A stretch of 64,000 bases of DNA from Corallococcus sp. EGB (GTDB lineage Bacteria; Myxococcota; Myxococcia; Myxococcales; Myxococcaceae). Of the stretch, positions 55,898 to 64,000 are shown one piece after another. The notes under the pieces are model-generated. The model was not told the DNA's origin, did not search any database, and saw only the letters and a list, made by a program, of their open reading frames with translations. How positions within the stretch are numbered: the first letter of the stretch is position 1; each line of letters opens with the position of its first letter. A program made the position numbers and the translations under genes. Location: contig NZ_CP079946.1 of the NCBI RefSeq assembly GCF_019968905.1, positions 3,720,001 to 3,784,000 of the forward strand, in the 5' to 3' direction.

Positions 55898-57514
55898 GTG
55901 CCCACGCTCGTCTCGCAGGTCGAACCGGCCTCCGCCACCTTCACCGCGCAGCGCAAGGAGATGCTCGACCGCGTCGCCGAGCTGCGCGCCATCGAGCAGA
56001 AGTCTCGCGACACCGAGCAGCAGGCCCGCGACAAGTTCAAGCAGCGCGGGCAGCTGCTGCCTCGCGAACGGCTGGCGCTGCTGCTCGACCGGGGCTCGCC
56101 CTTCCTGGAGCTGTCCACGCTCTGCGGCTACAAGCACCACGACGACACCGACGGCTCGCTGGCCGGTGGCAACACCCTCATCGGCATCGGCTTCGTGTCC
56201 GGCGTGCGCTGCCTGGTGTTCGTGAGCAACTCCGCCGTCAAGGGCGGCACCGCGACGCCCTGGGGCGTCCAGAAGGCGCTGCGCTCACAGGAGATTGCGT
56301 TGGAGAACCGGCTGCCCGTGGTGTCGCTCGTGGAGAGCGGCGGCGCGAACCTGCTCTACCAGCAGGAGATCTTCGTCCCGGGCGGGGAGACCTTCTACAA
56401 CCAGGCGAAGCTGTCCGCGGCGGGCATTCCCCAGGTCACCGTCGTCCACGGTTCGAGCACCGCGGGCGGCGCGTACATCCCGGGCCTGTCCGACCACGTG
56501 GTCATGGTGCGCGGCAAGGCGAAGGTGTTCCTCGCGGGCCCTCCGCTGCTGCTCGCGGCCACGGGTGAGGTCGCCACGGACGAGGACCTGGGGGGCGCGG
56601 AGATGCACACCGCCGTGGCCGGCACGTCCGACCACCTGGCCGAGGACGACGCCGACGGCATCCGCATCGCGCGGGAGATCGTCGCGTCGCTCGGGTGGAA
56701 TGACGCCCTGCCGGTGTCCACGCGTCCCAGCTTCGAGCCGCCGCGCTATGCAATGGAAGAGCTGTGCGGCGTGGTTCCCATGGACCACCGCAAGCCCTAC
56801 GACTGCCGCGAGGTGATCGCCCGGATCGTGGACGGCTCGGACTTCTCGCCCTTCAAGGATGACTACGACGCGCTCACCGTCTGCGGCTGGGCGCGCATCG
56901 AGGGCCGGGCGGTGGGGCTCATTGGCAACAACGGGCCCATCACGGCGAAGGGCGCGACGAAGGCGGGGCAGTTCATCCAGCTCTGCTGCCAGGCGCGCAC
57001 GCCCATCATCTACCTGCAGAACACCACCGGCTACATGGTGGGGACCCAGTCGGAGCAGGGCGGCATCGTGAAGCATGGGGCGAAGATGCTGCAGGCGGTG
57101 GCCAACGCGACCGTGCCGCAGCTGACGCTCCTGTTGGGCGGTGCCTTCGGCGCGGGCAACTACGGCATGTGCGGCCGCGCGTTCCACCCGCGCTTCATCT
57201 TCGCCTGGCCCAACGCGCGCACGGCGGTGATGGGCGGCGAGCAGGCGGCGAAGGTGCTGACCATCGTCGCCACGGAGAAGGCCCGGCGCGCGGGGCTTCC
57301 TCCCGACCAGGAGTTCCTGGACGGGATGGCGAAGCCGCTCATCGAGCAGTTCGACCGTGAGTCGGACGCCTTCCACTGCAGCGCGCGGCTGTTCGACGAC
57401 GGCGTCATCGACCCCCGGGACACGCGGCGGGTGCTCGGGTTCCTCCTGGCCACGTGTGACGAGGCTTCGCGCCGCACGCTGGCGCCCAACTCCTTCGGCG
57501 TCGCCCGGCTGTAG
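55898..57514 (+). CDS. Acyl-CoA carboxylase carboxyltransferase subunit (geranyl- or methylcrotonyl-CoA carboxylase beta)
   Basis: 538 residues, GTG start 2 bp past the SDR gene. It transfers carboxyl from biotin to an enoyl-CoA. Crotonase-superfamily carboxyltransferase motifs are visible: VSLVESGGANLLYQQEIFV, VHGSSTAGGAYIPGLSDHV and LGGAFGAGNYGMCGRAF. The choice between geranyl-CoA (AtuC) and methylcrotonyl-CoA (LiuB) depends on the active-site residue at the position reported as Gly in GCC and Phe in MCC. Gene context favours AtuC. Confidence 0.85.
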   Translation: MPTLVSQVEPASATFTAQRKEMLDRVAELRAIEQKSRDTEQQARDKFKQRGQLLPRERLALLLDRGSPFLELSTLCGYKHHDDTDGSLAGGNTLIGIGFVSGVRCLVFVSNSAVKGGTATPWGVQKALRSQEIALENRLPVVSLVESGGANLLYQQEIFVPGGETFYNQAKLSAAGIPQVTVVHGSSTAGGAYIPGLSDHVVMVRGKAKVFLAGPPLLLAATGEVATDEDLGGAEMHTAVAGTSDHLAEDDADGIRIAREIVASLGWNDALPVSTRPSFEPPRYAMEELCGVVPMDHRKPYDCREVIARIVDGSDFSPFKDDYDALTVCGWARIEGRAVGLIGNNGPITAKGATKAGQFIQLCCQARTPIIYLQNTTGYMVGTQSEQGGIVKHGAKMLQAVANATVPQLTLLLGGAFGAGNYGMCGRAFHPRFIFAWPNARTAVMGGEQAAKVLTIVATEKARRAGLPPDQEFLDGMAKPLIEQFDRESDAFHCSARLFDDGVIDPRDTRRVLGFLLATCDEASRRTLAPNSFGVARL

Positions 57515-57524
57515 CGAGGGAATC

Positions 57525-59537
57525 ATGAAACGCATCCACAAGGTGCTGGTGGCGAACCGGGGTGAGATCGCCGTGCGTGTGCTGCGCACGTGCCGCCGGC
57601 TCGGCTTGCGCACGGTCGCGGTCTTCTCCGACGCGGACCGGGAGGCCCCTCACGTGCGACTGGCTGATGAAGCCATGCACCTGGGGCCTCCTCCCGCGAA
57701 GGAGTCCTACCTCTCCATCGAGCGGGTCCTCGCCGCGGCGAAGGCGTCCGGCGCGGATGCCATCCATCCCGGCTACGGCTTCCTGTCGGAGAACGAGGAC
57801 TTCGCTCGCGCGTGCGAGGAAGCGGGCTTCGTGTTCGTCGGGCCGCCAGCGGAAGCCATCGAGCTGATGGGGAACAAGCGGCAGGCGAAGCTGCGCATGC
57901 AGGCCGCGGACGTGCCGTGCATCCCCGGCTATGAAGCCGCCCGTCCCGGTGAGTCGCTCGATGACGAGGCCCTGGTTCGCGAGGGCCAGCGCGTCGGATT
58001 CCCCATCATGGTGAAGGCGGCGGCGGGTGGCGGCGGACGCGGCATGCGGCTGGTCCGCGAGCCAGGGGCGTTGCTCGACGCGATCCGCTCCGCGCGTTCG
58101 GAGGCGACGAACGCGTTCGGCAGCGGCGAGCTCATCCTCGAACGCGCGATTGAGGGCGCGCGTCACGTGGAGGTGCAGGTCTTCGCGGACGCGCACGGAA
58201 ACGCGGTGCACCTGGGCGAGCGCGACTGCTCCGTCCAGCGGCGGCACCAGAAGGTGATTGAAGAGAGTCCGTCCCCGGCCGTGACGCCCGAGCTGCGCGA
58301 GCGCATGGGGGCCGTGGCGGTGCAGGCCATCCGCGCCATCGGGTATCGCGGCGCGGGGACCATCGAGTTCCTCCTGGCGCCCCATGGCGACTTCTTCTTC
58401 ATGGAGATGAACACGCGCCTCCAGGTGGAGCACCCGGTGACGGAGCTCATCACCGGGCTCGACCTGGTGGAGTGGCAGTTGCGCGTCGCCGACGGCGAGC
58501 CGCTTCCGCTGACGCAGCCGGAGATCACCTGGCGCGGGCACGCCATCGAAGCGCGTCTGTGCGCGGAGGATCCGGCCAGGGGGTTCCTCCCGCAGACGGG
58601 CCGGCTCATCGCGTGGGAGCCGCCGGCGGGGGAGGGCATCCGCGTGGACCATGGCGTGCGTGAAGGTCAGGACGTCACGCCGTTCTATGACTCCATGCAG
58701 GCGAAGCTCGTCGCTTACGGACCGGACCGCGAGACGGCGCGTGAACGGCTGGCCGCGGCGCTGCGCGAGCTGACGGTGTTCGGTGTCACGACGAACAGCA
58801 CGTTCATCCAGCACGTCCTCGCCCACGAGGCGTTCCGCTCCGGCCGGTACGACACGGGCTTCGTCGGTGCGCACACGCCACCGGACACGCTTCAGGCGCT
58901 CGGGAGGGCCTCGACGGAGGAGCAGGCCGTCCTGGCCGCGCTGCTCTTCCACGATGATGCGCAGGCGCTCGCGCGGAAGGGCGGCTTCGACGCGGCGCTC
59001 TCTGGCTGGAGCAGCTCCTACGCCCTGCCGGTGCCGGTCAGCCTGCATGACGGGACTTCGGAGTTCCGCGCTTCCGTGCGCCCCGTCGCACCGGAGACCT
59101 ACGAGGTCCGCGTCGGAGACACCCAGGTCGCGATCTCCCTGCGCACTCTTGGCTCCGAGCGAGCGGAGGTCGAGGTGGCGGGACGTCGCCGCGCGGTCCG
59201 CTACCGCCGCGCGGGGGGCACCCTGTGGTGCGCGCTCGACGGCATCACGCGGCAGCTGCGCGATGTCTCCTTCCGGCCGCCCTCCGAACGTGAGCGCGCC
59301 AGCGATGGCCGCCTGCGCGCGCCCATGGATGGCCGCATCATCCGGGTGAGCACCGAGGTCGGCGCGACCGTGAAGCGGGGCGACGTGCTGGTGGTGCTCG
59401 AGGCGATGAAGATGGAGTCCTCCATCATCGCGCCCACGGATGGCGTGGTCACGGCGGTGAATGTCACGGTCGGGGCGCAGGTGCCGGCTCGGCACGTCGT
59501 CGCGGTCGTCTCCCCTGCAGCGAAGGAGGCAGCATGA
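57525..59537 (+). CDS. Acyl-CoA carboxylase biotin carboxylase/biotin carrier subunit
   Basis: 670 residues, ATG 57525. Biotin carboxylase domain (about 3-450; VLVANRGEIAVRVLRTCR, HPGYGFLSENEDFA, GGGGRGMRLV, EMNTRLQVEHPVTE) followed by a linker and a C-terminal biotin carrier domain whose EAMKMESS motif has the biotinyl Lys at about 629. It pairs with the preceding carboxyltransferase subunit (AtuF or LiuD type). The last 4 bp overlap the next gene. Confidence 0.88.
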   Translation: MKRIHKVLVANRGEIAVRVLRTCRRLGLRTVAVFSDADREAPHVRLADEAMHLGPPPAKESYLSIERVLAAAKASGADAIHPGYGFLSENEDFARACEEAGFVFVGPPAEAIELMGNKRQAKLRMQAADVPCIPGYEAARPGESLDDEALVREGQRVGFPIMVKAAAGGGGRGMRLVREPGALLDAIRSARSEATNAFGSGELILERAIEGARHVEVQVFADAHGNAVHLGERDCSVQRRHQKVIEESPSPAVTPELRERMGAVAVQAIRAIGYRGAGTIEFLLAPHGDFFFMEMNTRLQVEHPVTELITGLDLVEWQLRVADGEPLPLTQPEITWRGHAIEARLCAEDPARGFLPQTGRLIAWEPPAGEGIRVDHGVREGQDVTPFYDSMQAKLVAYGPDRETARERLAAALRELTVFGVTTNSTFIQHVLAHEAFRSGRYDTGFVGAHTPPDTLQALGRASTEEQAVLAALLFHDDAQALARKGGFDAALSGWSSSYALPVPVSLHDGTSEFRASVRPVAPETYEVRVGDTQVAISLRTLGSERAEVEVAGRRRAVRYRRAGGTLWCALDGITRQLRDVSFRPPSERERASDGRLRAPMDGRIIRVSTEVGATVKRGDVLVVLEAMKMESSIIAPTDGVVTAVNVTVGAQVPARHVVAVVSPAAKEAA

Positions 59538-60307
59538 GTGAAGCACCGCTCGTCCGGTATGAAGTCTCGCGTGGCGTCGCCACCCTCACGCTCGACTCGC
59601 CCCGCAACCGCAACGCGCTGTCGCGGGCGCTCGTCACGCAGTTGCTGGAGCAGCTGCGCTCCGTGGCGTCCAACCCGGAGGTGCGCGCGGTCGTGCTCGC
59701 GGCCACCGGGCCCGCGTTCTGCGCTGGCGCGGACCTCTCGGAGATGACCGACGGTGGCGCCGCGAAGGCACCCGCCGTGCTGCTCGACGTGCTGCGGGCG
59801 ATCGTGACGTTGCCCCAGCCTGTCGTGGCGAAGGTCGCCGGGCAGGTGCGGGCCGGGGGCATCGGCATCGTGGGCGCGTGCGACGTGGCCGTCGTCGCGG
59901 AGTCCGTGAAGTTCGCCTTCACGGAGGCGCGCATCGGCGTGACGCCCGCGGTCATCTCCCTCACCACGCTGCCGCACCTGACCAGCCGGGCGGCGAGCCG
60001 CTACTTCCTCACCGGTGAGGCCTTCGACGCGGCCGAGGCCGCCCGCATCGGGCTCATCACCTCCGCGGTGCCAGATGCGTCACTGGACGGCGCCGTCGAG
60101 CAGATCCTGGAGACGTTCCGCGTGTCGTCTCCGCAGGGTCTGCGCGAGACGAAGCAGTTGGTGGCCTCGGGCCTTCGCGCGCGCCTGGATGCCGGGGGCG
60201 CTGATATGGTCGCGCTCTCTGGTCGTCTGTTCGCCTCGGAAGAGGCGCAAGAGGGAATGCTCGCCTTCCTGGAGCGCCGGCCTCCTTCGTGGGCCGCTCC
60301 GAAATAG
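59534..60307 (+). CDS. Enoyl-CoA hydratase/isomerase (AtuE/LiuC-like)
   Basis: 257 residues of the crotonase family, starting in the stop of the carrier subunit. The oxyanion-hole segments ALSRALVTQ, FCAGADLSEMTD and VRAGGIGIVGACD are visible; the canonical first Glu of hydratases is not in GIGIVGAC, while one Glu remains in FTEARIGVTP. In the atu pathway AtuE hydrates isohexenyl-glutaconyl-CoA; here the same step is likely. Confidence 0.8.
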   Translation: MSEAPLVRYEVSRGVATLTLDSPRNRNALSRALVTQLLEQLRSVASNPEVRAVVLAATGPAFCAGADLSEMTDGGAAKAPAVLLDVLRAIVTLPQPVVAKVAGQVRAGGIGIVGACDVAVVAESVKFAFTEARIGVTPAVISLTTLPHLTSRAASRYFLTGEAFDAAEAARIGLITSAVPDASLDGAVEQILETFRVSSPQGLRETKQLVASGLRARLDAGGADMVALSGRLFASEEAQEGMLAFLERRPPSWAAPK

Positions 60308-60360
60308 GCGGCGAGGCCCCGGTTCGACCTGACGCCCCGACGGGCGGAATGGAGCACAGG

Positions 60361-61971
60361 ATGTCCGTGACGCAGCAAGCGCAGTCCCCTCGCATCGGCC
60401 GGATCTCCCTGGGAGACATCGTCTACCGGTCGGCGTTGCGATGGCCGGAGCGGACGGCGCTCGTTGATGGGGACCTCGAGCTCTCCTATGCGGAGCTCGA
60501 CCGGCGCTCGAGCGCGTTCGCGCACTACCTGCTCGCGCAGGGGCTGCCCCAGGGCGCGCGCATCGCGATGCTCTGTGGCAACTCGGCGCAGATGGTCACC
60601 GCCTTCGTGGGCATCTACAAGTCGGGGTTCGTCTGGGTGCCCATCAACACCGGCCTCTCGGTGGAGGGCATCCAGTACATCCTCCAGCACGCCGAGGCGA
60701 CCCACGCCGTCATCGACGCCGAACTGCTCGCGAAGCCCGGGCTGCGGCCGATGCTCGACGCGCTGGGCACCCGCGTCATCGTCTGCGTACCGGAAGGACA
60801 GGCGGCGCCGGGGGGAGACACGGTCGCGTTCCTGGACACGCTGAAGGGCCAGCACGGCACGTTGCCGCAGGTGGACATCGCGAGCGGCCAGCTCGCGCAG
60901 ATCATGTACACCAGCGGCACCACGGGTCAGCAGAAGGGCGTCATGCACTCGCACGCGTCGGTGCAGGCGGCGCTGAGCGGGAACCTGTTCGAGCTGGGGA
61001 TGCGTCCGGTGGACTCCACCCTCTGCGTGCTGCCGATGTTCCACTGCGCGCAGCACGCCATCGTGATGACGTTCCTCCTGGCCGGGGCGACCGTCGTCGT
61101 GCGGCGGGTCTTCGACCCGGGCGCGATGCTCGCGACCATCGAGCAGCGCGGCATCACGTTCCTGATGGGCCTGCCGGTGATGTACGGCGCCATGCTGGCG
61201 CATCCGGCGCGGCCTGCCACGAAGCTCTCCAGCTTGCGCCTGTGCCTCTACGTGATGGCGCCCATGGCGCGCACGCTGCTCGTGGATCTCATCGAGCACT
61301 TCTGCCCCGGAGGCTTCGCGCTCGCGTCGGGGCAGACGGAGATGTATCCGGCGACGACCCTGTTCAAGCCGGAGCAGCAGCTCAAGCGCTTCGGCTCGTA
61401 CTGGGGCGACTCGGTCGTGACGAACGAGACGGCCATCATGGATGACGACGGCCGGCTGCTGGGGCGGGGCGAGGTGGGGGAGATCGTCCACCGCGGGCCG
61501 AACGTGATGCTCGGCTACTACAAGGACCCGGAGGCGACGGCGAAGGCGAGCGCCTTCGGCTGGCACCACACCGGCGACCTGGGCATGTTCGACGCGGACG
61601 GCCAGCTCCTCTTCGTGGACCGCAAGAAGGACATGATCAAGACGGGCGGAGAGAACGTCCCGTCCATCAAGGTCGAGGAGGTCCTCCTGCGCCACCCCGC
61701 GGTGCTCCAGGTCGCGGTGGTGGGCCTGCCGCACGCGCGCTGGACGGAGGCCGTGACGGGCTTCGTCGTGCTCAAGCCCGGCGCCTCCGCCACGGAGGCG
61801 GAGATCAACGCCCACTGCCGTCAGCACCTCGGCGGGTTCGAGGTGCCGAAGGCCATTGTCCTGCTCCCGGCCATGCCGCAGACGAGCACCGGCAAGGCGC
61901 AGAAGTTCGTGCTCCGCCAGCAGTACGCGCGGCACTATGAGGACGGGAGTGGTGGGGCGAATGCGCACTGA
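60361..61971 (+). CDS. AMP-dependent acyl-CoA ligase (AtuH-like)
   Basis: 536 residues. Adenylation motifs YTSGTTGQQKGVMHSH, SGQTEMYPAT, HTGDLGMFDADGQLLFVDRK, GGENVPSIKVEEVLLRHPAV and catalytic Lys in TGKAQKF. It would activate the terpenoid or branched-chain acid to its CoA ester, the entry step of the pathway. ATG 60361 has GGAG at 60350-60353; ATG 60349 is an alternative. Confidence 0.85.
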   Translation: MSVTQQAQSPRIGRISLGDIVYRSALRWPERTALVDGDLELSYAELDRRSSAFAHYLLAQGLPQGARIAMLCGNSAQMVTAFVGIYKSGFVWVPINTGLSVEGIQYILQHAEATHAVIDAELLAKPGLRPMLDALGTRVIVCVPEGQAAPGGDTVAFLDTLKGQHGTLPQVDIASGQLAQIMYTSGTTGQQKGVMHSHASVQAALSGNLFELGMRPVDSTLCVLPMFHCAQHAIVMTFLLAGATVVVRRVFDPGAMLATIEQRGITFLMGLPVMYGAMLAHPARPATKLSSLRLCLYVMAPMARTLLVDLIEHFCPGGFALASGQTEMYPATTLFKPEQQLKRFGSYWGDSVVTNETAIMDDDGRLLGRGEVGEIVHRGPNVMLGYYKDPEATAKASAFGWHHTGDLGMFDADGQLLFVDRKKDMIKTGGENVPSIKVEEVLLRHPAVLQVAVVGLPHARWTEAVTGFVVLKPGASATEAEINAHCRQHLGGFEVPKAIVLLPAMPQTSTGKAQKFVLRQQYARHYEDGSGGANAH

Positions 61972-62497
61972 GGGCGTGCTCCTGGCGGTGCTGATGGGGC
62001 TCTGGGGGCTGATCCTCATCATGGCTGGCGTGCTCGTCGTACGCGCACTCACCCGGGCGTCGAGGAGGGGCGAGGTCCGCAAGAACGGGCTGCCTGGCGA
62101 GGCCACGGTGCTGGAGTGCACGCCCACCCGGATGTTCATCAACCACAGACAGGTCGTCGACTTCCTGTTGGACGTCCAGCTCCCCGGCCGGACGCCGTAC
62201 CAGGTCCGGCTGAAGAGCCGATGGCATGACTGGAACGTCCGCGTGCTGGACGTGGGCCTGCGGCTCAACGTCAAGGTCGACCCGGACGACCCCCAGACCC
62301 TCGTCGTCGTGGGGCCGGTCGTCGCGCAGGACCTGGGCAGGTTCCTCCTCCAGGGGATGGAGGCAATGGTGTCAGGTCAGCCAGCGCCACGAGATCCGGT
62401 GAAGGCCCTGGCGGACCTCCAGCGGATGGCCGATGCGGGCCTCGTCACGGACGAGGAGTACGCGCGGAAGAAGGCGGAGATCCTTGGGCGGCTTTGA
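61961..62497 (+). CDS. Membrane protein with C-terminal SHOCT domain
   Basis: 178 residues overlapping the ligase stop by 11 bp. One N-terminal membrane segment (about 5-29, LAVLMGLWGLILIMAGVLVV), a beta-rich middle (GEATVLECTPTRMFINHRQ and so on) and a C-terminal SHOCT domain (KALADLQRMADAGLVTDEEYARKKAEIL), a short helical oligomerisation-type module. It is not part of the atu pathway by known function; the overlap suggests only transcriptional linkage. Confidence 0.7.
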   Translation: MRTEGVLLAVLMGLWGLILIMAGVLVVRALTRASRRGEVRKNGLPGEATVLECTPTRMFINHRQVVDFLLDVQLPGRTPYQVRLKSRWHDWNVRVLDVGLRLNVKVDPDDPQTLVVVGPVVAQDLGRFLLQGMEAMVSGQPAPRDPVKALADLQRMADAGLVTDEEYARKKAEILGRL

Positions 62498-62553
62498 GCG
62501 GGCGCGGCTCATCGGGATGAAGTCTTTCGCCGGGGCGCTCACCTGAGCCCGAT

Positions 62554-62578
62554 GGCCGGGCCCCAACAGGGCCCGGCC
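62554..62578. terminator. Bidirectional terminator hairpin
   Basis: GGCCGGGCCC (62554-62563) / GGGCCCGGCC (62569-62578), a perfect 10-bp all-G/C stem with a CAACA loop between the end of the plus operon and the convergent Cys-rich peptide gene. No T-tract, but the stem is very strong. Confidence 0.6.
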
Positions 62579-62597
62579 GCGGTTCATCTGTTGCGGC

Positions 62598-62798
62598 CTA
62601 CTGGCAGATGGTGAAGTCGGAACACACGCACCGCCCACCGCCGCCCAGTCCACACTGCCGGAAGCACGAGCAGTCCTCGTTCATACAGATGTTGGAGCAG
62701 ATGCCTCCGGCCTCGGAGCTGGCGGGCATCAGCGTCCCGGCGGCGCCACCGGCCACGACGCCCAGCATGAACACCCACTTCGCGATTCCCTTGCGCAT
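62598..62798 (-). CDS. Small secreted cysteine-rich peptide
   Basis: 66 residues with a good signal peptide (MRKGIAKWVFMLGVVAGGAA) and cleavage expected near residue 31 (SSEA-GG). The mature peptide of about 35 residues has eight cysteines (ICSNIC, CSC, QC, RCVC and a final IC), enough for four disulfides. GGGAGG precedes ATG 62798. No known family is recognised; size and Cys pattern resemble secreted toxins, ligands or protease inhibitors only in a general way. Confidence 0.7.
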   Translation of the reverse strand: MRKGIAKWVFMLGVVAGGAAGTLMPASSEAGGICSNICMNEDCSCFRQCGLGGGGRCVCSDFTICQ

Positions 62799-63023
62799 GT
62801 ACGACCTCCCAGGTTGAACGGCCCGTCCATTCTAGGGGCGAGTCCTCCAGTGCACTAGGCTCGATACCGAGGGCCCGGTGCCCGGTGCCTCCGCATCTTG
62901 GATGAAGCCTCTCCGTCTCATCCGAGGGGGGCCTTCCCGACTCCCAACCCATCCTCAAGGTCAGTGGCTCCCGAGGAGCTGTTTCTCGACCTTCTGCGCG
63001 GACCGTTGAGGGAGGTGCATGCA

Positions 63024-63641
63024 ATGAAGGCATTCAAGGCGGTGCTGCTGGGAGCGCTCGCGTCGGCGCTGCTCGTTGGCGCGGGGTGCAAGAGCACGAA
63101 AGCCAATGGCGCGGCGGGGAGCGGCACTGGCGGCTCCGGACTGGTGGACACCGGGGGCGCTGGCGCGGCGAACGTCGGTGGAAGCTCCGGTGAAACGGGG
63201 GGAACCGCGCCTGTCTATGGCGACGGTGGCAGCCCGGGGCCAGGGGCGAGCCAGGGGACGGGGGGCTCGAGCACGGGCGGCAGTGGCGTGGGCGGTGGCT
63301 CCACCACCGACGGTACCTCCAGCGGCGGAGGCACGAGCAGCGGCTCGGGCGGTGGCGGCTACGGTGGCGAAGGAGGCACGAGCACTGGCGGCACGGGCAG
63401 TGGCGGCTACGGAGGCCAAGGTGGCACGAGCACTGGCGGCTCGGGTGGAGGCGGCTACGGTGGCGAAGGAGGCACGAGCACCGGCGGCTCCGGTGGAGGC
63501 GGCTACGGGGGCGAAGGAGGCACGAGCACTGGCGGCTCCGGTGGGAGCGGTTCGAGCAGTGGTGGCTCGGGCTCGGGCGGTGGTGGCTCGGGTGGCTCGG
63601 GCTCGGGTGGTGGCGGAGGCGGCGGCGCCATGAGCCGCTGA
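63024..63641 (+). CDS. Gly/Ser-repeat lipoprotein
   Basis: 205 residues from ATG 63024 with GGGAGG 7 nt upstream. Lipobox VGAGC near residue 22, then an almost wholly Gly, Ser and Thr chain. From about residue 111 to 174 there are four 16-residue tandem repeats of the form GGYGGEGGTSTGGSGG. The low-complexity region suggests an extended surface filament or a flexible linker; no domain is visible. Length may vary between strains. Confidence 0.7.
   Translation: MKAFKAVLLGALASALLVGAGCKSTKANGAAGSGTGGSGLVDTGGAGAANVGGSSGETGGTAPVYGDGGSPGPGASQGTGGSSTGGSGVGGGSTTDGTSSGGGTSSGSGGGGYGGEGGTSTGGTGSGGYGGQGGTSTGGSGGGGYGGEGGTSTGGSGGGGYGGEGGTSTGGSGGSGSSSGGSGSGGGGSGGSGSGGGGGGGAMSR
63354..63545 (+). repeat. Four tandem 48-bp coding repeats
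   Basis: Units start at 63354, 63402, 63450 and 63498; each encodes GGYGG(E/Q)GGTSTGG(S/T)G(G/S). The last two are almost identical, which suggests recent slippage or unequal recombination. Confidence 0.85.
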
Positions 63642-63705
63642 CCCTGACGAGCCGAGGGCGCGTGATTCGCGTCCTCGGCTCTGGCGTGGCTTCTTGCCCG
63701 TGGGC

Positions 63706-64000
63706 TCAGCGCGGCGTGCGCGCCCAGCTCATCAGCCACGCGGCGCCCCGGCCCGCGTCCTTCAGGAGCGCCACGGGGGCTTCGCGCGACAGCAGCGGGG
63801 GTTCCTTCACCGAGCCCTGCGGAGCGTTCTGCGGCATTGGGGTGATGCCGATGCCCTGCTCGTAGACCATCCTCCCGCTGAGCGCCGCCGTGACGAGCGC
63901 GCTGGCGCACGCGGTCAGACCCAGCACTGTCGTCAGGACGGTGGGAGGCCGAGCCTGCCGCCAGGCCATGAGGCCCAGCGCGCCCGCCGTGATGAGGGCA
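63706..64000 (-). CDS. C-terminal part of a membrane protein, possibly DUF2231 family (5' end outside window)
   Basis: A minus-strand frame enters from the right edge and stops at TGA 63708-63706. Two membrane segments are visible (ALITAGALGLMAWRQ and TVLGLTACASALVTAALSG), then SGRMVYEQGIGITP, which resembles the conserved GG.LVY.HG.GV turn of DUF2231 proteins. The tail is soluble and ends SWARTPR. ATG 63969 is internal to a membrane segment and probably not the start. Confidence 0.55.
   Translation of the reverse strand, partial: ALITAGALGLMAWRQARPPTVLTTVLGLTACASALVTAALSGRMVYEQGIGITPMPQNAPQGSVKEPPLLSREAPVALLKDAGRGAAWLMSWARTPR

Noticed and set aside
57405-62274. Two minus-strand frames of over 700 codons opposite the carboxylase and ligase genes
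   Set aside because: Antisense to well-supported catabolic genes and compositionally shadow-like.
63354-63545. Regular repeats that could suggest a CRISPR array
   Set aside because: Repeats are contiguous 48-bp coding units without spacers and translate to Gly-rich repeats.

Overview
The window is about 68% G+C and looks like the chromosome of a myxobacterium, most likely Myxococcaceae (Corallococcus or Myxococcus-like). Reasons: very GC-rich codon third positions, many secreted lipoproteins with Gly/Pro/Asp-rich linkers, FHA/sigma-54-type regulators, a HEIGH-motif M57 protease, and a single merged str-S10-spc-alpha ribosomal supercluster. No rRNA, tRNA, CRISPR array or insertion sequence was recognised.

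Layout. 1-463: end of a membrane-protein gene and a small conserved gene. 503-9936, minus strand: CPBP protease, PlsB-type acyltransferase, argS, hybrid histidine kinase, HEAT-repeat protein, DnaJ. 10059-11290: SurA-like chaperone and rimI. 11400-33053: ribosomal supercluster (rpsL, rpsG, fusA, tuf, rpsJ, rplD ... rplO, secY, adk, map, infA, rpmJ, rpsM, rpsK, rpsD, rpoA, rplQ). It begins at a near-consensus sigma-70 promoter and ends at a strong terminator. It is unusual in lacking rplC (L3) between rpsJ and rplD and in having strong hairpins in several spacers. 33083-43108: mixed housekeeping and regulation (TPR lipoprotein, PlsC, deoxynucleoside kinase, DUF2314 protein, a degenerate FHA/sigma-54-type regulator, EamA transporter, psuG, free Met-R-sulfoxide reductase, sirtuin).

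44964-48029 encodes the most striking protein: a 1021-residue fusion of an MJ1316/DUF504 RNA-repair domain, an endonuclease/exonuclease/phosphatase domain, a 2H phosphoesterase (2'-5' RNA ligase-like) and a eukaryote-type poly(A) polymerase core, apparently an all-in-one RNA end-processing enzyme. 49608-51400 holds a secreted M57 metalloprotease, a trypsin-like lipoprotein and a decayed internal-deletion copy of the M57 gene, preceded by a palindrome-rich spacer.

51388-61971 is a TetR-controlled catabolic operon whose gene content (AtuA, acyl-CoA dehydrogenase, SDR, both subunits of a biotin-dependent acyl-CoA carboxylase, enoyl-CoA hydratase, acyl-CoA ligase) matches the acyclic terpene utilisation (atu) set of Pseudomonas in a different order. 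A perfect 20-bp palindrome between the regulator and the operon is the likely operator. The remainder holds a SHOCT-domain protein, a small secreted Cys-rich peptide, a Gly-repeat lipoprotein and the end of a membrane-protein gene that leaves the window.
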